Assembly: GCA_964605715.1 (NCBI GenBank)
Contig: CAZSDV010000048.1
Coordinates: 1-16,586, forward strand
Direction: 5' to 3'
Length of the DNA: 16,586 bases
Source: JAPUME01 sp964605715
GTDB lineage: Bacteria; Acidobacteriota; Terriglobia; UBA7540; JAPUME01
Shown here: one piece after another, positions 7,029-14,121 of the stretch
How the letters are laid out: every line of letters starts with the position of its first letter
Position numbering within the stretch: position 1 is the stretch's first letter
Notes under the pieces: generated by a model
Databases searched by the model: none
Seen by the model: only the letters and a program-made list of their open reading frames with translations
Told to the model about the DNA's origin: nothing
Made by a program: the position numbers and the translations under genes

Positions 7029-8588
7029 TTAAGTTAAGCTACCATCTATTTCTATCGGAGGATGCTGAAGTGGTCCGTGTGGATAGACAGCAACGCTTGA
7101 ATCTCTTCGGTGTGTTTTCTGAAGTCTCGCAACCACATCTTCCCAGCGGTTTTCGAAATGGGTGCCGGAAGGAAAGAAGCCCCGGTCGCGGGCGGGCATG
7201 GTTCCTGAATAGATAATGAATTGTCCTGCATACTCAAGGGGACCACGCCCGATCTTGGCATCCCATAGTAGTGAAGGCTCATAATTCCATCGGTCCCGCA
7301 TGTAGTGGAGTGACTCGATGCCTGGTGAATATTGAGTGACAAGTACCACTGACCCGCCGTCGCGCAGGCAACGACGTGCCCAATGCATGCCGTTGAACGG
7401 TTGTGCGTTTTGAGGGAAGCCGTTTACCACGACCACATCCGCATTACGAGCGACTTTAGTGCGGAAGTGCCTGTTTGCCTTGTGGCAAGCGGTACGATAA
7501 GCATCCACGATGTCGCCGGCAAAGACATCTACCACTTGTCGCGATCCATTGTAGATAGTCTGTACGCTAAAATCTACACTGGCTAAGCGCCCAGCCTCGT
7601 CCATGTCTTTGCGGCACTCATTCTTGTATATTTTCGCAGGCCCGGTTGTCTCATTTTTGTTTTCACCGACACCCCCAATTGTTCGATGGAAGTAGTCGAT
7701 GCTTTCTGACCAGGCGATACCGGGTAATATAGCCTTACCACCACCACCGTAGCCAGCCAGGGGGTGAACCTTGACACCGCTGATTGTTACGCGCAAGTCG
7801 GCGCGGGCAAAATGAGGGTTGATCTTGATATGGTTTCCAAGCTTTGTCCGTCCGATATCTTTTAGCTGCCCCCAAATGTTGTGATTGAGCCAGATAAAAC
7901 GGTTAGCGAGCTCCTTACCTACCTTACGTTCGGCCTCTGACTGGTCCATCGGCCGGTGGGATCCGTAGGAGGTTAACAGGACAATGCGGTCTTCGGGGAT
8001 CCCTCCAGCTTTTAACTCTTCAATAACGTGAGGAAGGATTTGATTTGTTGGTGTGGGTCTTGTCAGATCATCAAATGTGATAATCGCATTCTTTTTTCCG
8101 ACAGCCAGCTCTCGTAGTGTTTGGGTGCCGATCGGCCGGCGCAGCCTTCCTTGAATTTCTTTTCCAGATCCTCATCCACCATTCTCTTTCTGTGGGGCGC
8201 TATATCCAGCCCTTTCTTTTTCATATTAGGGTTTTCGTCCTGCGCGGAATCACCCACCAGGGCCATGTCGGTCTCTTCCATGAAGGCTANNNNNNNNNNG
8301 GCGCAGCCTTGCTTGAATTTCTTTTCCAGATAGGACCGGTGAGCCGTGGCCCGCCATGTTGTAAACTTTTGTGTCCCATGAAGGAGGCATCGATAATTGC
8401 TCTGTGACCTCTCCATGGTGTTCCTGAGTAGAAAGCTCAAATGCTCCTTCAGGAAGTGGCACTTCAGCGCTTAGCCCGAAGGCTGAACGGCCAGCTAGCG
8501 AACTAATAGCCAGTCCTGCTGGTACCATGCCGGCCAAACCAAGAAACTTACGGCGACCCAGCGAACCGCGAGATCTATTTTTCCTCAT
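7029..8588 (-). CDS. LarA-like (nickel-pincer) racemase homologue with Tat signal, broken by assembly artefact
   Basis: The gene starts at ATG 8588 behind a strong AAGGAGGG. The signal GRRKFLG (twin Arg at 12-13) indicates Tat export. Reading is interrupted by 10 Ns and an unrelated insert; collapsing one copy of the flanking 32-base repeat (162 bases, a multiple of three) restores one frame of about 465 residues. In that numbering the DUF2088 motif FDDLTRPTP gives Asp120 and Arg123, SYGSHRPM gives His157, and HPLAGYGGGGKAILPG gives His221 and Lys231, with His247 in SIDYFHR. The His-Lys-His spacing (10 and 16 residues) equals that of His174, Lys184 and His200 in Lactiplantibacillus LarA, the ligands and covalent lysine of the NPN cofactor. 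A racemase or epimerase of 2-hydroxy acids is likely; the substrate is unknown. No larB, larC or larE is present here. Confidence 0.8.
8138..8331. repeat. 32-base direct repeat flanking an N-gap (contig ends)
   Basis: Bases 8138-8169 and 8300-8331 are the same 32-base word apart from one mismatch (C at 8149 against G at 8311). Between them lie the hsdR-like insert (8170-8289) and exactly ten Ns (8290-8299). Both copies encode the same LarA residues (KEIQ, A or G, RLR). This is the pattern expected when two overlapping contigs are joined by a scaffolder with a minimum-length gap. A biological duplication is unlikely. Confidence 0.85.
8170..8289 (-). other. hsdR (type I restriction) fragment inserted in the larA-like gene
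   Basis: On the minus strand this stretch encodes an open peptide beginning AFMEETDMALVGDSAQDE and containing KKGLDIAPHRKRMV and DEDLEKKFK. It matches what I know of the helicase part of type I restriction subunit HsdR, just before the segment that normally continues DP.DP.R..FVC.MW.TGFD. Here it instead runs straight into LarA sequence at a short word (tctggaaaagaaattcaa) shared by both genes. It has no start, no stop of its own and no hsdM or hsdS nearby. It is best read as a chimeric contig end and not as a gene of this organism. The assignment rests on recognised motif similarity, not on a search. Confidence 0.65.
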
Positions 8589-8871
8589 GGACCCTCCTTG
8601 TGCTGCACCTTAAATTTGAGTGTAAAAATTTATAGTTTATCTGTAATGATCCCCTAAATCGGGCCATGAAGCCCTTTCATTTAGTCGCTTCGGGGCCCCA
8701 GTCTACATCAAAAAAAGACCAGATTCGAGTGCCAACAAAAATAAATACAGGGCTTGGGCAGGCTCTAAATATTCCAGGTGGAGATGGGATGTTTATCTCA
8801 CCGCCCTTAACCAGGATAGCCCTCAAGGTTAAATCAGTCTGCTTGCTTCTCTCTATGCCTTAATAACCCTG
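8589..8871. other. Intergenic region between larA-like gene and gfo gene
   Basis: These 283 bases separate two minus-strand genes. No credible gene was seen. On the minus strand, GGTGAGAT (8802-8795) can pair with ATCTCCACC (8785-8777) around a 9-base loop with one bulged base, lying some 70 bases past the stop of the gene ending at 8872. No T-run follows directly, so I regard it only as a weak terminator candidate. The 3' part near 8620-8640 is AT-rich (minus strand ACTATAAATTTTT) and may hold the promoter of the larA-like gene, but no good -35 box is visible. Confidence 0.35.
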
Positions 8872-10281
8872 CTACAGTTTCTCAGGAACGACATATGGAG
8901 CGCGGTACTGTCCACGCAACATGCGATTTGCGGCGTCGTCCCCAATCACCTCTTGAGTTAACGGATTGAAGTTTAGCGTTCGACCCAGCCGGTAGGAGGT
9001 GTTTGCTAGGTGAACCAACGTGCAAGAAATGTGCCCCTCCTCAATTGGCGACCTTAGGTTTTCCTGCTTGCGACTACGAACACAGTCGATGAAGTTAGAA
9101 TGCAGATTTCCGCCACCTTTTCCTGAGGGCCCAGCTTCCTGTTCCGGGCCAATCCAAGTTCTGTATGAATCGTAACCGTTGATGACCATACGGCCGTTTG
9201 AACCGTAGTATAAGTTACCGATTGAGTTTGGTGCCCGTTTTTGCTCCTTGGTTCCAGCAGCTCCGACGAATGGCACCTCTTTTCCACCTCCAAATTCTGG
9301 CCTGCCGATCCTACTCTCTGAATTACTAATCCAGTGACGCACCTCAAATTCCAGTATCTTTCGCTTTCCATTAGGTAAGTCAAATTGAAAAGCACAATTC
9401 AATGTATTCGGTGTTTCCTGGTCGTCATCGAACATGAAGTGTCCGCCAATGGCAGACACTTTATTGGGGTATCCAACACCCAGTCCCCAGCGGGCGAGAT
9501 CCACCTGATGGATTCCTTGATTACCTAGGTCTCCATTTCCTGTGTCCCATATCCAGTGCCAGTTGTAATGAAAGCGATTCTGGGTGAAAGGTTTCATTGG
9601 GGCCGGCCCAGTCCAAAGATCGTAGTTGACTCCTGCTGGAACATCCTCAGGTCCCTTACGTCCAATGGTATCTCGCCATTTGTAACATAGGCCACGGGCA
9701 AGATAGACGTCACCAATTACGCCCTCTTTAATTTTTTCTATGGCTTCAGAAACTCCTTCGCTCGCGCGAATTTGTGTTCCATGGGAAACAATTCGATCAG
9801 ACCCTTGAACAGCACGGACAAGTTGCCTCCCTTCCCACCACTTGTGAGAACAAGGTTTTTCGATGTAAACATCTTTTCCTGCCTGGATTGCCCAAATTCC
9901 CATCAACGAATGCCAGTGGTTGGGTGTGGCAATTGACACAGCATCTATCGTCTTGTCTTCCAAAACCTTCCGAAACTCTGTAAAAGTTTTCGGCTCAGAA
10001 ATCCCTTGCCCCTTCATGTCTTTAAGGCGTTGTTTAATTACGTTTTCATCAACGTCGCAGATGCCGGCGACTTCAACATTAGATATTTTTGCGTACTGGT
10101 GAATATGACTCCATCCTTGACCGCGGATTCCGACAACCGCTACGCGGATACGGTCACTCGCACCAAAGACCTTTTCCCGTTGAGTGATAAAGCTGATTCC
10201 CCCCAGAGCGGCGAGCCCAGCTCCATTCTTAGTGCTTTTTTTGATGAAGTCCCGCCTTGTTATCTTAGGTTTTTTGGGCAT
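8872..10281 (-). CDS. Tat-exported Gfo/Idh/MocA family oxidoreductase (second copy)
   Basis: This 469-residue protein starts at ATG 10281, with an AAGGGGGG ribosome-binding site a few bases upstream. The twin-arginine signal is TRRDFIKK (residues 8-15), followed by an Ala/Gly-rich hydrophobic segment. The nucleotide-binding motif is VAVVGIRGQG (glycines at 51, 54 and 56), then SIATPNHWHS (116-125) and GKDVYIEKP with EKP at 141-143. The C-terminal domain contains WDTGNGDLGNQGIHQVDLARWGLG, a Gly- and His-bearing motif of the subgroup that includes many planctomycete and acidobacterial exported oxidoreductases. It is clearly a different subgroup from the protein at 2689. Its substrate is presumably a sugar or sugar derivative and is not determined. 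A good sigma-70-type promoter precedes it (10344-10372). Confidence 0.88.
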   Translation of the reverse strand: MPKKPKITRRDFIKKSTKNGAGLAALGGISFITQREKVFGASDRIRVAVVGIRGQGWSHIHQYAKISNVEVAGICDVDENVIKQRLKDMKGQGISEPKTFTEFRKVLEDKTIDAVSIATPNHWHSLMGIWAIQAGKDVYIEKPCSHKWWEGRQLVRAVQGSDRIVSHGTQIRASEGVSEAIEKIKEGVIGDVYLARGLCYKWRDTIGRKGPEDVPAGVNYDLWTGPAPMKPFTQNRFHYNWHWIWDTGNGDLGNQGIHQVDLARWGLGVGYPNKVSAIGGHFMFDDDQETPNTLNCAFQFDLPNGKRKILEFEVRHWISNSESRIGRPEFGGGKEVPFVGAAGTKEQKRAPNSIGNLYYGSNGRMVINGYDSYRTWIGPEQEAGPSGKGGGNLHSNFIDCVRSRKQENLRSPIEEGHISCTLVHLANTSYRLGRTLNFNPLTQEVIGDDAANRMLRGQYRAPYVVPEKL

Positions 10282-10343
10282 GCGGCCCCCCTTTGGTTCC
10301 TTGAAGATATAATTTCAAATTTTAGGCCTTACTCCTACGCATA

Positions 10344-10372
10344 ATCATACGCCAGTCGTTTTCTCGTGCCAA
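10344..10372 (-). promoter_or_regulatory. Sigma-70-type promoter for the gfo gene starting at 10281
   Basis: On the minus strand TTGGCA (10372-10367) and TATGAT (10349-10344) are separated by exactly 17 bases. Each box matches the consensus at five of six positions. Transcription would start near 10337 and give a leader of about 55 bases before the ribosome-binding site. This is the best promoter-like match in the window. Confidence 0.6.
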
Positions 10373-10503
10373 GTCTACTTTATTAAGTTTAGCCTCAAGA
10401 ATTTATTCTGTATTGGTGGCATGTTCGTGATTGTTTTAACAGCATTGATACAGTACTTATTGAAATGTATTTTATTTTAACAATGGATTGTCAGGGTTTC
10501 TCC

Positions 10504-11190
10504 TCAGAAGCGCCCGTAGCGTTTATAGGCTTCGACGGGGTGAATTCCTTGTAGGATTGCTTTTCGAACTAAATCTTCCGTCGAGACAACCTCTTCAGAC
10601 TTGAGTAGTACCCTGTGGGTAATTTCCTGTGGGATTATCAGCACCCCATCTTTATCGCCAACAACAAAGTCACCCAATTGGACAGTTACCCGACCGATTT
10701 GCACAGGATTGCCGTAACTTTTAAGTTTCCATCGTCCCGCAATATCTAGTGGGGTGCGATAGCGACAAAAAACAGGAAATTTGAGTTTCAAGATGTAATC
10801 AATGTCACGAGAACCTCCATCAACGACTGCGCCACGTGCTCCCAGAAGCTGTGCCGTCTCGGCGATGAGTTCACCTAGGTGTGCTGTAAGAGAATCATTG
10901 GGTTGGGAAACGATAACGTGTCCAGGCTTGAGTTCACCTAGCATTTCTAAAAAAGGTAGAAAGTAGTCATCCCGGTCTAAATTGAGGGCGGGCTCCCCTT
11001 GGACTGGCATTGCGATTCCGGAGACGCGCAGCTTGGGATCCAGTGCTTGGATCGAAGCAGGCAATACTTGATCGTGGTAATTCATCTCATCCAACACGTC
11101 CGAAATTGCACCTGTATAGATTAGATCGAACCGTTCACACATTTCCTGCGTAGATGGTTTTGGGTGCGCCTCATGGGAGGATTTCTTCAT
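10504..11190 (-). CDS. RraA/HMG-aldolase family protein
   Basis: The product has 228 residues from ATG 11190, which has AAAGGG six bases upstream; the frame stays open to 11223 but without a better start. The family signature is clear: GELIAETAQLLGARGAVVDGG followed by SRD, with GE at 106-107 and D-G-x-x-R-D at 124-129. The conserved Arg128 and Asp129 match the catalytic and metal-binding residues of class II 4-hydroxy-4-methyl-2-oxoglutarate / 4-carboxy-4-hydroxy-2-oxoadipate aldolases. VTVQLGDFVVGDKDGVLIIP is also typical. Such enzymes cleave aldol adducts from aromatic-acid breakdown to pyruvate plus a keto acid, and many also decarboxylate oxaloacetate. Homology with RraA (the RNase E inhibitor) is structural only. 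It lies 57 bases after a small secreted-protein gene on the same strand, so they probably form an operon. Confidence 0.85.
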   Translation of the reverse strand: MKKSSHEAHPKPSTQEMCERFDLIYTGAISDVLDEMNYHDQVLPASIQALDPKLRVSGIAMPVQGEPALNLDRDDYFLPFLEMLGELKPGHVIVSQPNDSLTAHLGELIAETAQLLGARGAVVDGGSRDIDYILKLKFPVFCRYRTPLDIAGRWKLKSYGNPVQIGRVTVQLGDFVVGDKDGVLIIPQEITHRVLLKSEEVVSTEDLVRKAILQGIHPVEAYKRYGRF

Positions 11191-11247
11191 CACAAACCCT
11201 TTAAGAAAGTGCCAAAGAGTCAAGCTACAATCATTAGCTAGCGACCT

Positions 11248-11652
11248 TCATCGTTCTTTTCCGTTCACCTTGTGAATAACGAGTTTAGCAAGCTTTAATC
11301 CTTCGTCGGTTTCCCGCATGTGGAGGTCTAAATCGTATAGCGATCCCCTCACGTCCCGCATGTCTACGCAGGCGATAAATTGGCCCTGGTTGGTACGGGT
11401 TATGCTTTTATGGACCCGCTCAAATCTCATTCCCACCACCCTCATCAAATTGGAGTCATAAAGGAAAAATCCACCTTTGAGTTTAATATCGCCCAGGATG
11501 TATCCCGTAATACTTTGCCGAACTGATTCCATAGTTGGTCTCATCGGCTCCTCTTCTCCTTTGGACGGTGTGAACGGAAGAAGTAAAGCAAATACAATGA
11601 GTACTAACAATCGGTTCTTGATCCCGGGCCACTTCAAAGCTGGCTCAGCCAT
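11248..11652 (-). CDS. Small secreted hypothetical protein
   Basis: This 134-residue protein starts at ATG 11652 with an excellent AAGGAG about eight bases upstream. Residues about 11-32 form a signal peptide (NRLLVLIVFALLLPF, cleavage near SKG). The mature part is about 100 residues, with ITGYILGDIKLKGGFFLYDS and later VDMRDVRGSLYDLDLHMRETDEGLKLAKLVIHKVNG, a pattern that suggests a small beta-rich domain. There are no cysteines that would suggest a disulfide scaffold and no recognisable catalytic motif. I do not recognise a family. It is upstream of the RraA-family gene, probably on the same transcript. An extended -10 element lies about 40 bases before its start codon. Confidence 0.65.
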   Translation of the reverse strand: MAEPALKWPGIKNRLLVLIVFALLLPFTPSKGEEEPMRPTMESVRQSITGYILGDIKLKGGFFLYDSNLMRVVGMRFERVHKSITRTNQGQFIACVDMRDVRGSLYDLDLHMRETDEGLKLAKLVIHKVNGKER

Positions 11653-11692
11653 GGAATTGCTCCTTGAGAGGGGTATCTGTGGAAATGATGTC

Positions 11693-11701
11693 CTTATAGC
11701 A
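11693..11701 (-). promoter_or_regulatory. Extended -10 promoter element for the secreted protein/RraA operon
   Basis: The minus-strand sequence is TGCTATAAG, an extended -10 (TGn) followed by a five-of-six match to TATAAT. No good -35 box lies at the right distance, as is common for extended -10 promoters. It is about 40 bases upstream of ATG 11652 and downstream of the fdhA terminator, which is the expected place for a new promoter. Confidence 0.4.
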
Positions 11702-11855
11702 TGGGAAAAGTCAAGCCAAGAGGTGAGTTTAGAGTGTTCCTGTAATGCGTTGATTTAATGGATTGCTTGTATTTTTTGTTGTGTTTATTTGGTTCTATCC
11801 AAGCTGAATTGGAGTTGTAATCCAGCGAGAAATCTTTCCTTACCAAAATAAAGAT

Positions 11856-11895
11856 AACCCACGCCCGAGGAACTTTAATCTTGCGGGCGTGGGTT
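11856..11895 (-). terminator. Intrinsic terminator after fdhA
   Basis: Bases 11856-11867 (AACCCACGCCCG) and 11884-11895 are perfect 12-base inverted repeats with a 16-base loop. On the minus strand the hairpin begins 10 bases after the fdhA stop codon and is followed by the T-rich tract TATCTTTATTTTGG. The stem is GC-rich and stable, and it separates fdhA from the next minus-strand operon. Confidence 0.75.
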
Positions 11896-11904
11896 CGATT
11901 ATTT

Positions 11905-13092
11905 TCAGGCAATGCTTCCGTGGGGATCCAGTACGAACTTTTTAGCCGCTCCTTGATCAAAGTCCTTGTATCCCTGAGGAGCTTCATCCAGTGAAATAAC
12001 CTGGACATTGACAGCTTTAGCGATCTTAATTTTATCGTGGAGAATCGCTTGCATCAGCTGTCGATGGTATTTCAACACTGGACATTGTCCTGTGACGAAG
12101 TGGTGGGACTTTGCCCAACCGAGACCAATACGTATGCCTAGGTTGCCCACTTTGGCATTTTCGTCAACGCCACCTGGGTCTCCGGTCACATAGAGCCCTG
12201 GTATGCCTATAGCTCCACCGGCCCGGGTAATAGTCATTAGTGAATTTAGTACAGCTGCAGGTACTTCTTGCTTGGCGTCTTGACCATGACCACGCGCTTC
12301 GAAACCTACGCAGTCGACAGCAGAGTCTACTTCCGGTATTCCTACGATTGCTTCGATTTGCTCGCCAACGGTCGCGCTTGCCGATACATCAACTGTCTCG
12401 CAGCCAAAGCTCTTGGCTTGAGCCAAACGCTCTGGAATTAAGTCACCCACAATCACGCAGGCGGCCCCTAAAAGGTGACAAGAGGCTGCAGAAGCCAAGC
12501 CAACTGGGCCTCCTCCAGCAATGTAGGCGATGGAGCCAGGTCCGACACCAGCACTTACCGCCCCATGATAGCCTGTTGGCAAAATGTCGGACAAACAGGT
12601 GAGATCCTGAATTTTCTCTAACGCTTGGGCTTTATCAGGAAATTTCAGGAGATTGAAATCGGCATAAGGAACCATTACATAGCTGGCTTGTCCTCCAATC
12701 CATCCTCCCATATCCACATAGCCGTAGGCCGCACCGGGCCGGGCGGGGTTTACGTTCAGACAGACTCCCGTGGCACGTTCCTTGCAATTCCGACACCGGC
12801 CACAAGCAATGTTGAATGGAACTGAGACTAGGTCCCCTAGCTTGATGAATTCCACATCCTTCCCAGCCTCGATTACCTCTCCAGTAATCTCGTGACCTAG
12901 GACCAGCCCTGCGGGCGCTGTCGTGCGTCCTCTGACCATATGCTGGTCACTTCCACAAATGTTAGTGGAAACCACTTTGAGTATTACCCCATGCTCACAC
13001 TTTCTATCTCCTAAAGCGAGCTTAGGGTAGTCTATGCCCTGGACATCCACCTTACCGGGCTCCATATAGACAACCCCTTGATTATCTGCCAT
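11905..13092 (-). CDS. fdhA: Glutathione-independent formaldehyde dehydrogenase
   Basis: This 395-residue zinc alcohol dehydrogenase starts at ATG 13092 behind GGGAGGAG. It matches Pseudomonas putida formaldehyde dehydrogenase in length and at key positions: catalytic zinc ligands Cys46, His67 and Asp169; structural zinc cysteines 97, 100, 103 and 111 (CGRCRNCKERATGVC); the nucleotide-binding GGGPVG at 193-198; and Asp217 at the end of the second Rossmann strand, which favours NAD over NADP. The enzyme oxidises formaldehyde (as hydrate) to formate with tightly bound NAD and can dismutate aldehydes. It is cytoplasmic, and no signal peptide is seen. It lies 82 bases downstream of an HbpS/GlcG-family gene and ends in a strong terminator. 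Use in detoxification or demethylation metabolism is an inference. Confidence 0.92.
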   Translation of the reverse strand: MADNQGVVYMEPGKVDVQGIDYPKLALGDRKCEHGVILKVVSTNICGSDQHMVRGRTTAPAGLVLGHEITGEVIEAGKDVEFIKLGDLVSVPFNIACGRCRNCKERATGVCLNVNPARPGAAYGYVDMGGWIGGQASYVMVPYADFNLLKFPDKAQALEKIQDLTCLSDILPTGYHGAVSAGVGPGSIAYIAGGGPVGLASAASCHLLGAACVIVGDLIPERLAQAKSFGCETVDVSASATVGEQIEAIVGIPEVDSAVDCVGFEARGHGQDAKQEVPAAVLNSLMTITRAGGAIGIPGLYVTGDPGGVDENAKVGNLGIRIGLGWAKSHHFVTGQCPVLKYHRQLMQAILHDKIKIAKAVNVQVISLDEAPQGYKDFDQGAAKKFVLDPHGSIA

Positions 13093-13174
13093 GGATTACT
13101 CCTCCCTGCTGGAATGAACCAACCTTTCCTTCCCGGACTAAATCAATTTATTTCTGTGGAGGTCAGATGCTCTC

Positions 13175-13582
13175 TCAACCATCTGCAGCTGCGCCTGCCG
13201 CAGCAGCGGCATGGTCGTCTTCGACCGTACTTCCACTGACGCCAATTGCGCCTACGATTTCTCCATCGTTACTTTTTAAGGGCACGCCACCTGGGAAGGT
13301 AATCAATCCCCCATTGCTGTGTTCGATCCCAAATAGAGGCCCGCCCGGTTGGGACAACTTCCCAATTTCTCCTGTGTTCATGTCAAAGGATCGTGCTGTG
13401 CGCGCCTTGCGAATTGCGATGTCGATGCTACCCAGCCAAGCACCGTCCATTCTCGCAAAAGCTTTCAGATTTCCTCCCGCATCTACTACGGCAATATCCA
13501 TACGGGTGCCAAGTTCTGTTGATTTATTTTTTGCTGCAATAACTACTTTTTCTGCTGTTTCTAAGCTCAGTTCATCTGCCAT
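13175..13582 (-). CDS. HbpS/GlcG-family (DUF336) haem-binding-like protein
   Basis: This 135-residue protein starts at ATG 13582 with GGGGG six bases upstream. The family core is clear: LSLETAEKVVIAAKNKSTELG, MDIAVVDAGGNLKAFARMDGA, AIRKARTARSF, GGLITFPGGVPLK, and GEIVGAIGVSGSTVEDD. This is the whole HbpS/GlcG fold. The C-terminal tail is Ala-rich (HAAAAAGAAADG), where relatives carry a short helix. There is no signal peptide, so it is probably cytoplasmic. Characterised members bind haem (HbpS) or modify small ligands; the function of GlcG itself is unclear. Members often lie beside dehydrogenases, as here with fdhA 82 bases downstream on the same strand. A supporting role in aldehyde oxidation is speculation. 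Confidence 0.82.
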   Translation of the reverse strand: MADELSLETAEKVVIAAKNKSTELGTRMDIAVVDAGGNLKAFARMDGAWLGSIDIAIRKARTARSFDMNTGEIGKLSQPGGPLFGIEHSNGGLITFPGGVPLKSNDGEIVGAIGVSGSTVEDDHAAAAAGAAADG

Positions 13583-14121
13583 TAACTACCCCCAAGAGGA
13601 TACTTTGAGATCAATTTTCAGAGGACTATCCTGTCTTGCCCTCCGAAAACCAATTCAATAGTCGCGTGAGGCCCCAAGTACCCGTAGGATTAATTTAAAC
13701 ACCTATCTGTAGGCGGTTTATCTTTGCCTTTTGGACAGCTGCAACCTTACTGTACTAGGCTCTTTTCGTCAACCATCTTTTGGTGTTTAACTGTTGGCGA
13801 TGGTGAGAGGATTTGCGATACTAGTGATCACTTCTCAAGGGTTTAATTCTCAGGTTTTATATTTCTGAACCACCACCTTGATCGTTGACATCATGATTCT
13901 CAGCTTTTGAGTTTGTTAATGGCATTCCCCTTTTCATAACTAAGGATGGCGCACTCCTTGTCATTTTTGAGTCGTTTTATCTAGAAGTTTCTGAAGTGAT
14001 GGTTATTATCGTTAGTTCTTTTGTGCCTATTTTCTTTTTCGAAGCAACCTTTCTTCTTCGGTGGTGAGTGCGTTATAATCCCACTGCAAATGCCAGAGAC
14101 TTCTGAGGGGGTGGGCAAGTT
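13583..14121. other. Long divergent intergenic region, non-coding
   Basis: These 539 bases lie between two divergent genes. I see no convincing gene: every frame is broken by stops and none shows a recognisable motif. The 3' end holds the promoter and ribosome-binding site of the aldo/keto reductase gene. The 5' end must hold the promoter of the HbpS/fdhA operon, but no clear boxes were found there. The middle (13,740-14,040) is T-rich on the plus strand and has no strong hairpin that I can see. It could be a degraded gene, a regulatory region or an unrecognised small RNA. Confidence 0.4.
14051..14079 (+). promoter_or_regulatory. Promoter of the aldo/keto reductase gene
   Basis: A perfect TATAAT is at 14074-14079. 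The hexamer 17 bases upstream (TTCTTC, 14051-14056) matches the -35 consensus poorly. The start point would be near 14086, about 36 bases before ATG 14122, with GAGGGGG as ribosome-binding site. The position supports the call; the weak -35 suggests help from an activator. Confidence 0.45.

Noticed and set aside
8170..8289. A remnant type I restriction-modification (defence) locus
   Set aside because: Only about 40 codons of hsdR are present, bounded by contig-end repeats and Ns, with no hsdM or hsdS. An assembly chimaera explains it better than a defence island.
8063..8440. Open frame on the minus strand across the N-gap that could be called a novel 125-residue protein
   Set aside because: It is a composite: out-of-frame LarA sequence on both sides with an hsdR fragment in the middle. 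The LarA frame on both sides is the real one.
8666..8863. 65-codon plus-strand open frame in the intergenic region
   Set aside because: No ribosome-binding site, no domain-like pattern, and it lies antisense between two minus-strand genes.
10350..10372. TGGCAC start of a possible sigma-54 promoter upstream of the gfo gene at 10281
   Set aside because: The required TTGC element at the correct spacing is absent, while TTGGCA-17-TATGAT is a good sigma-70-type match.
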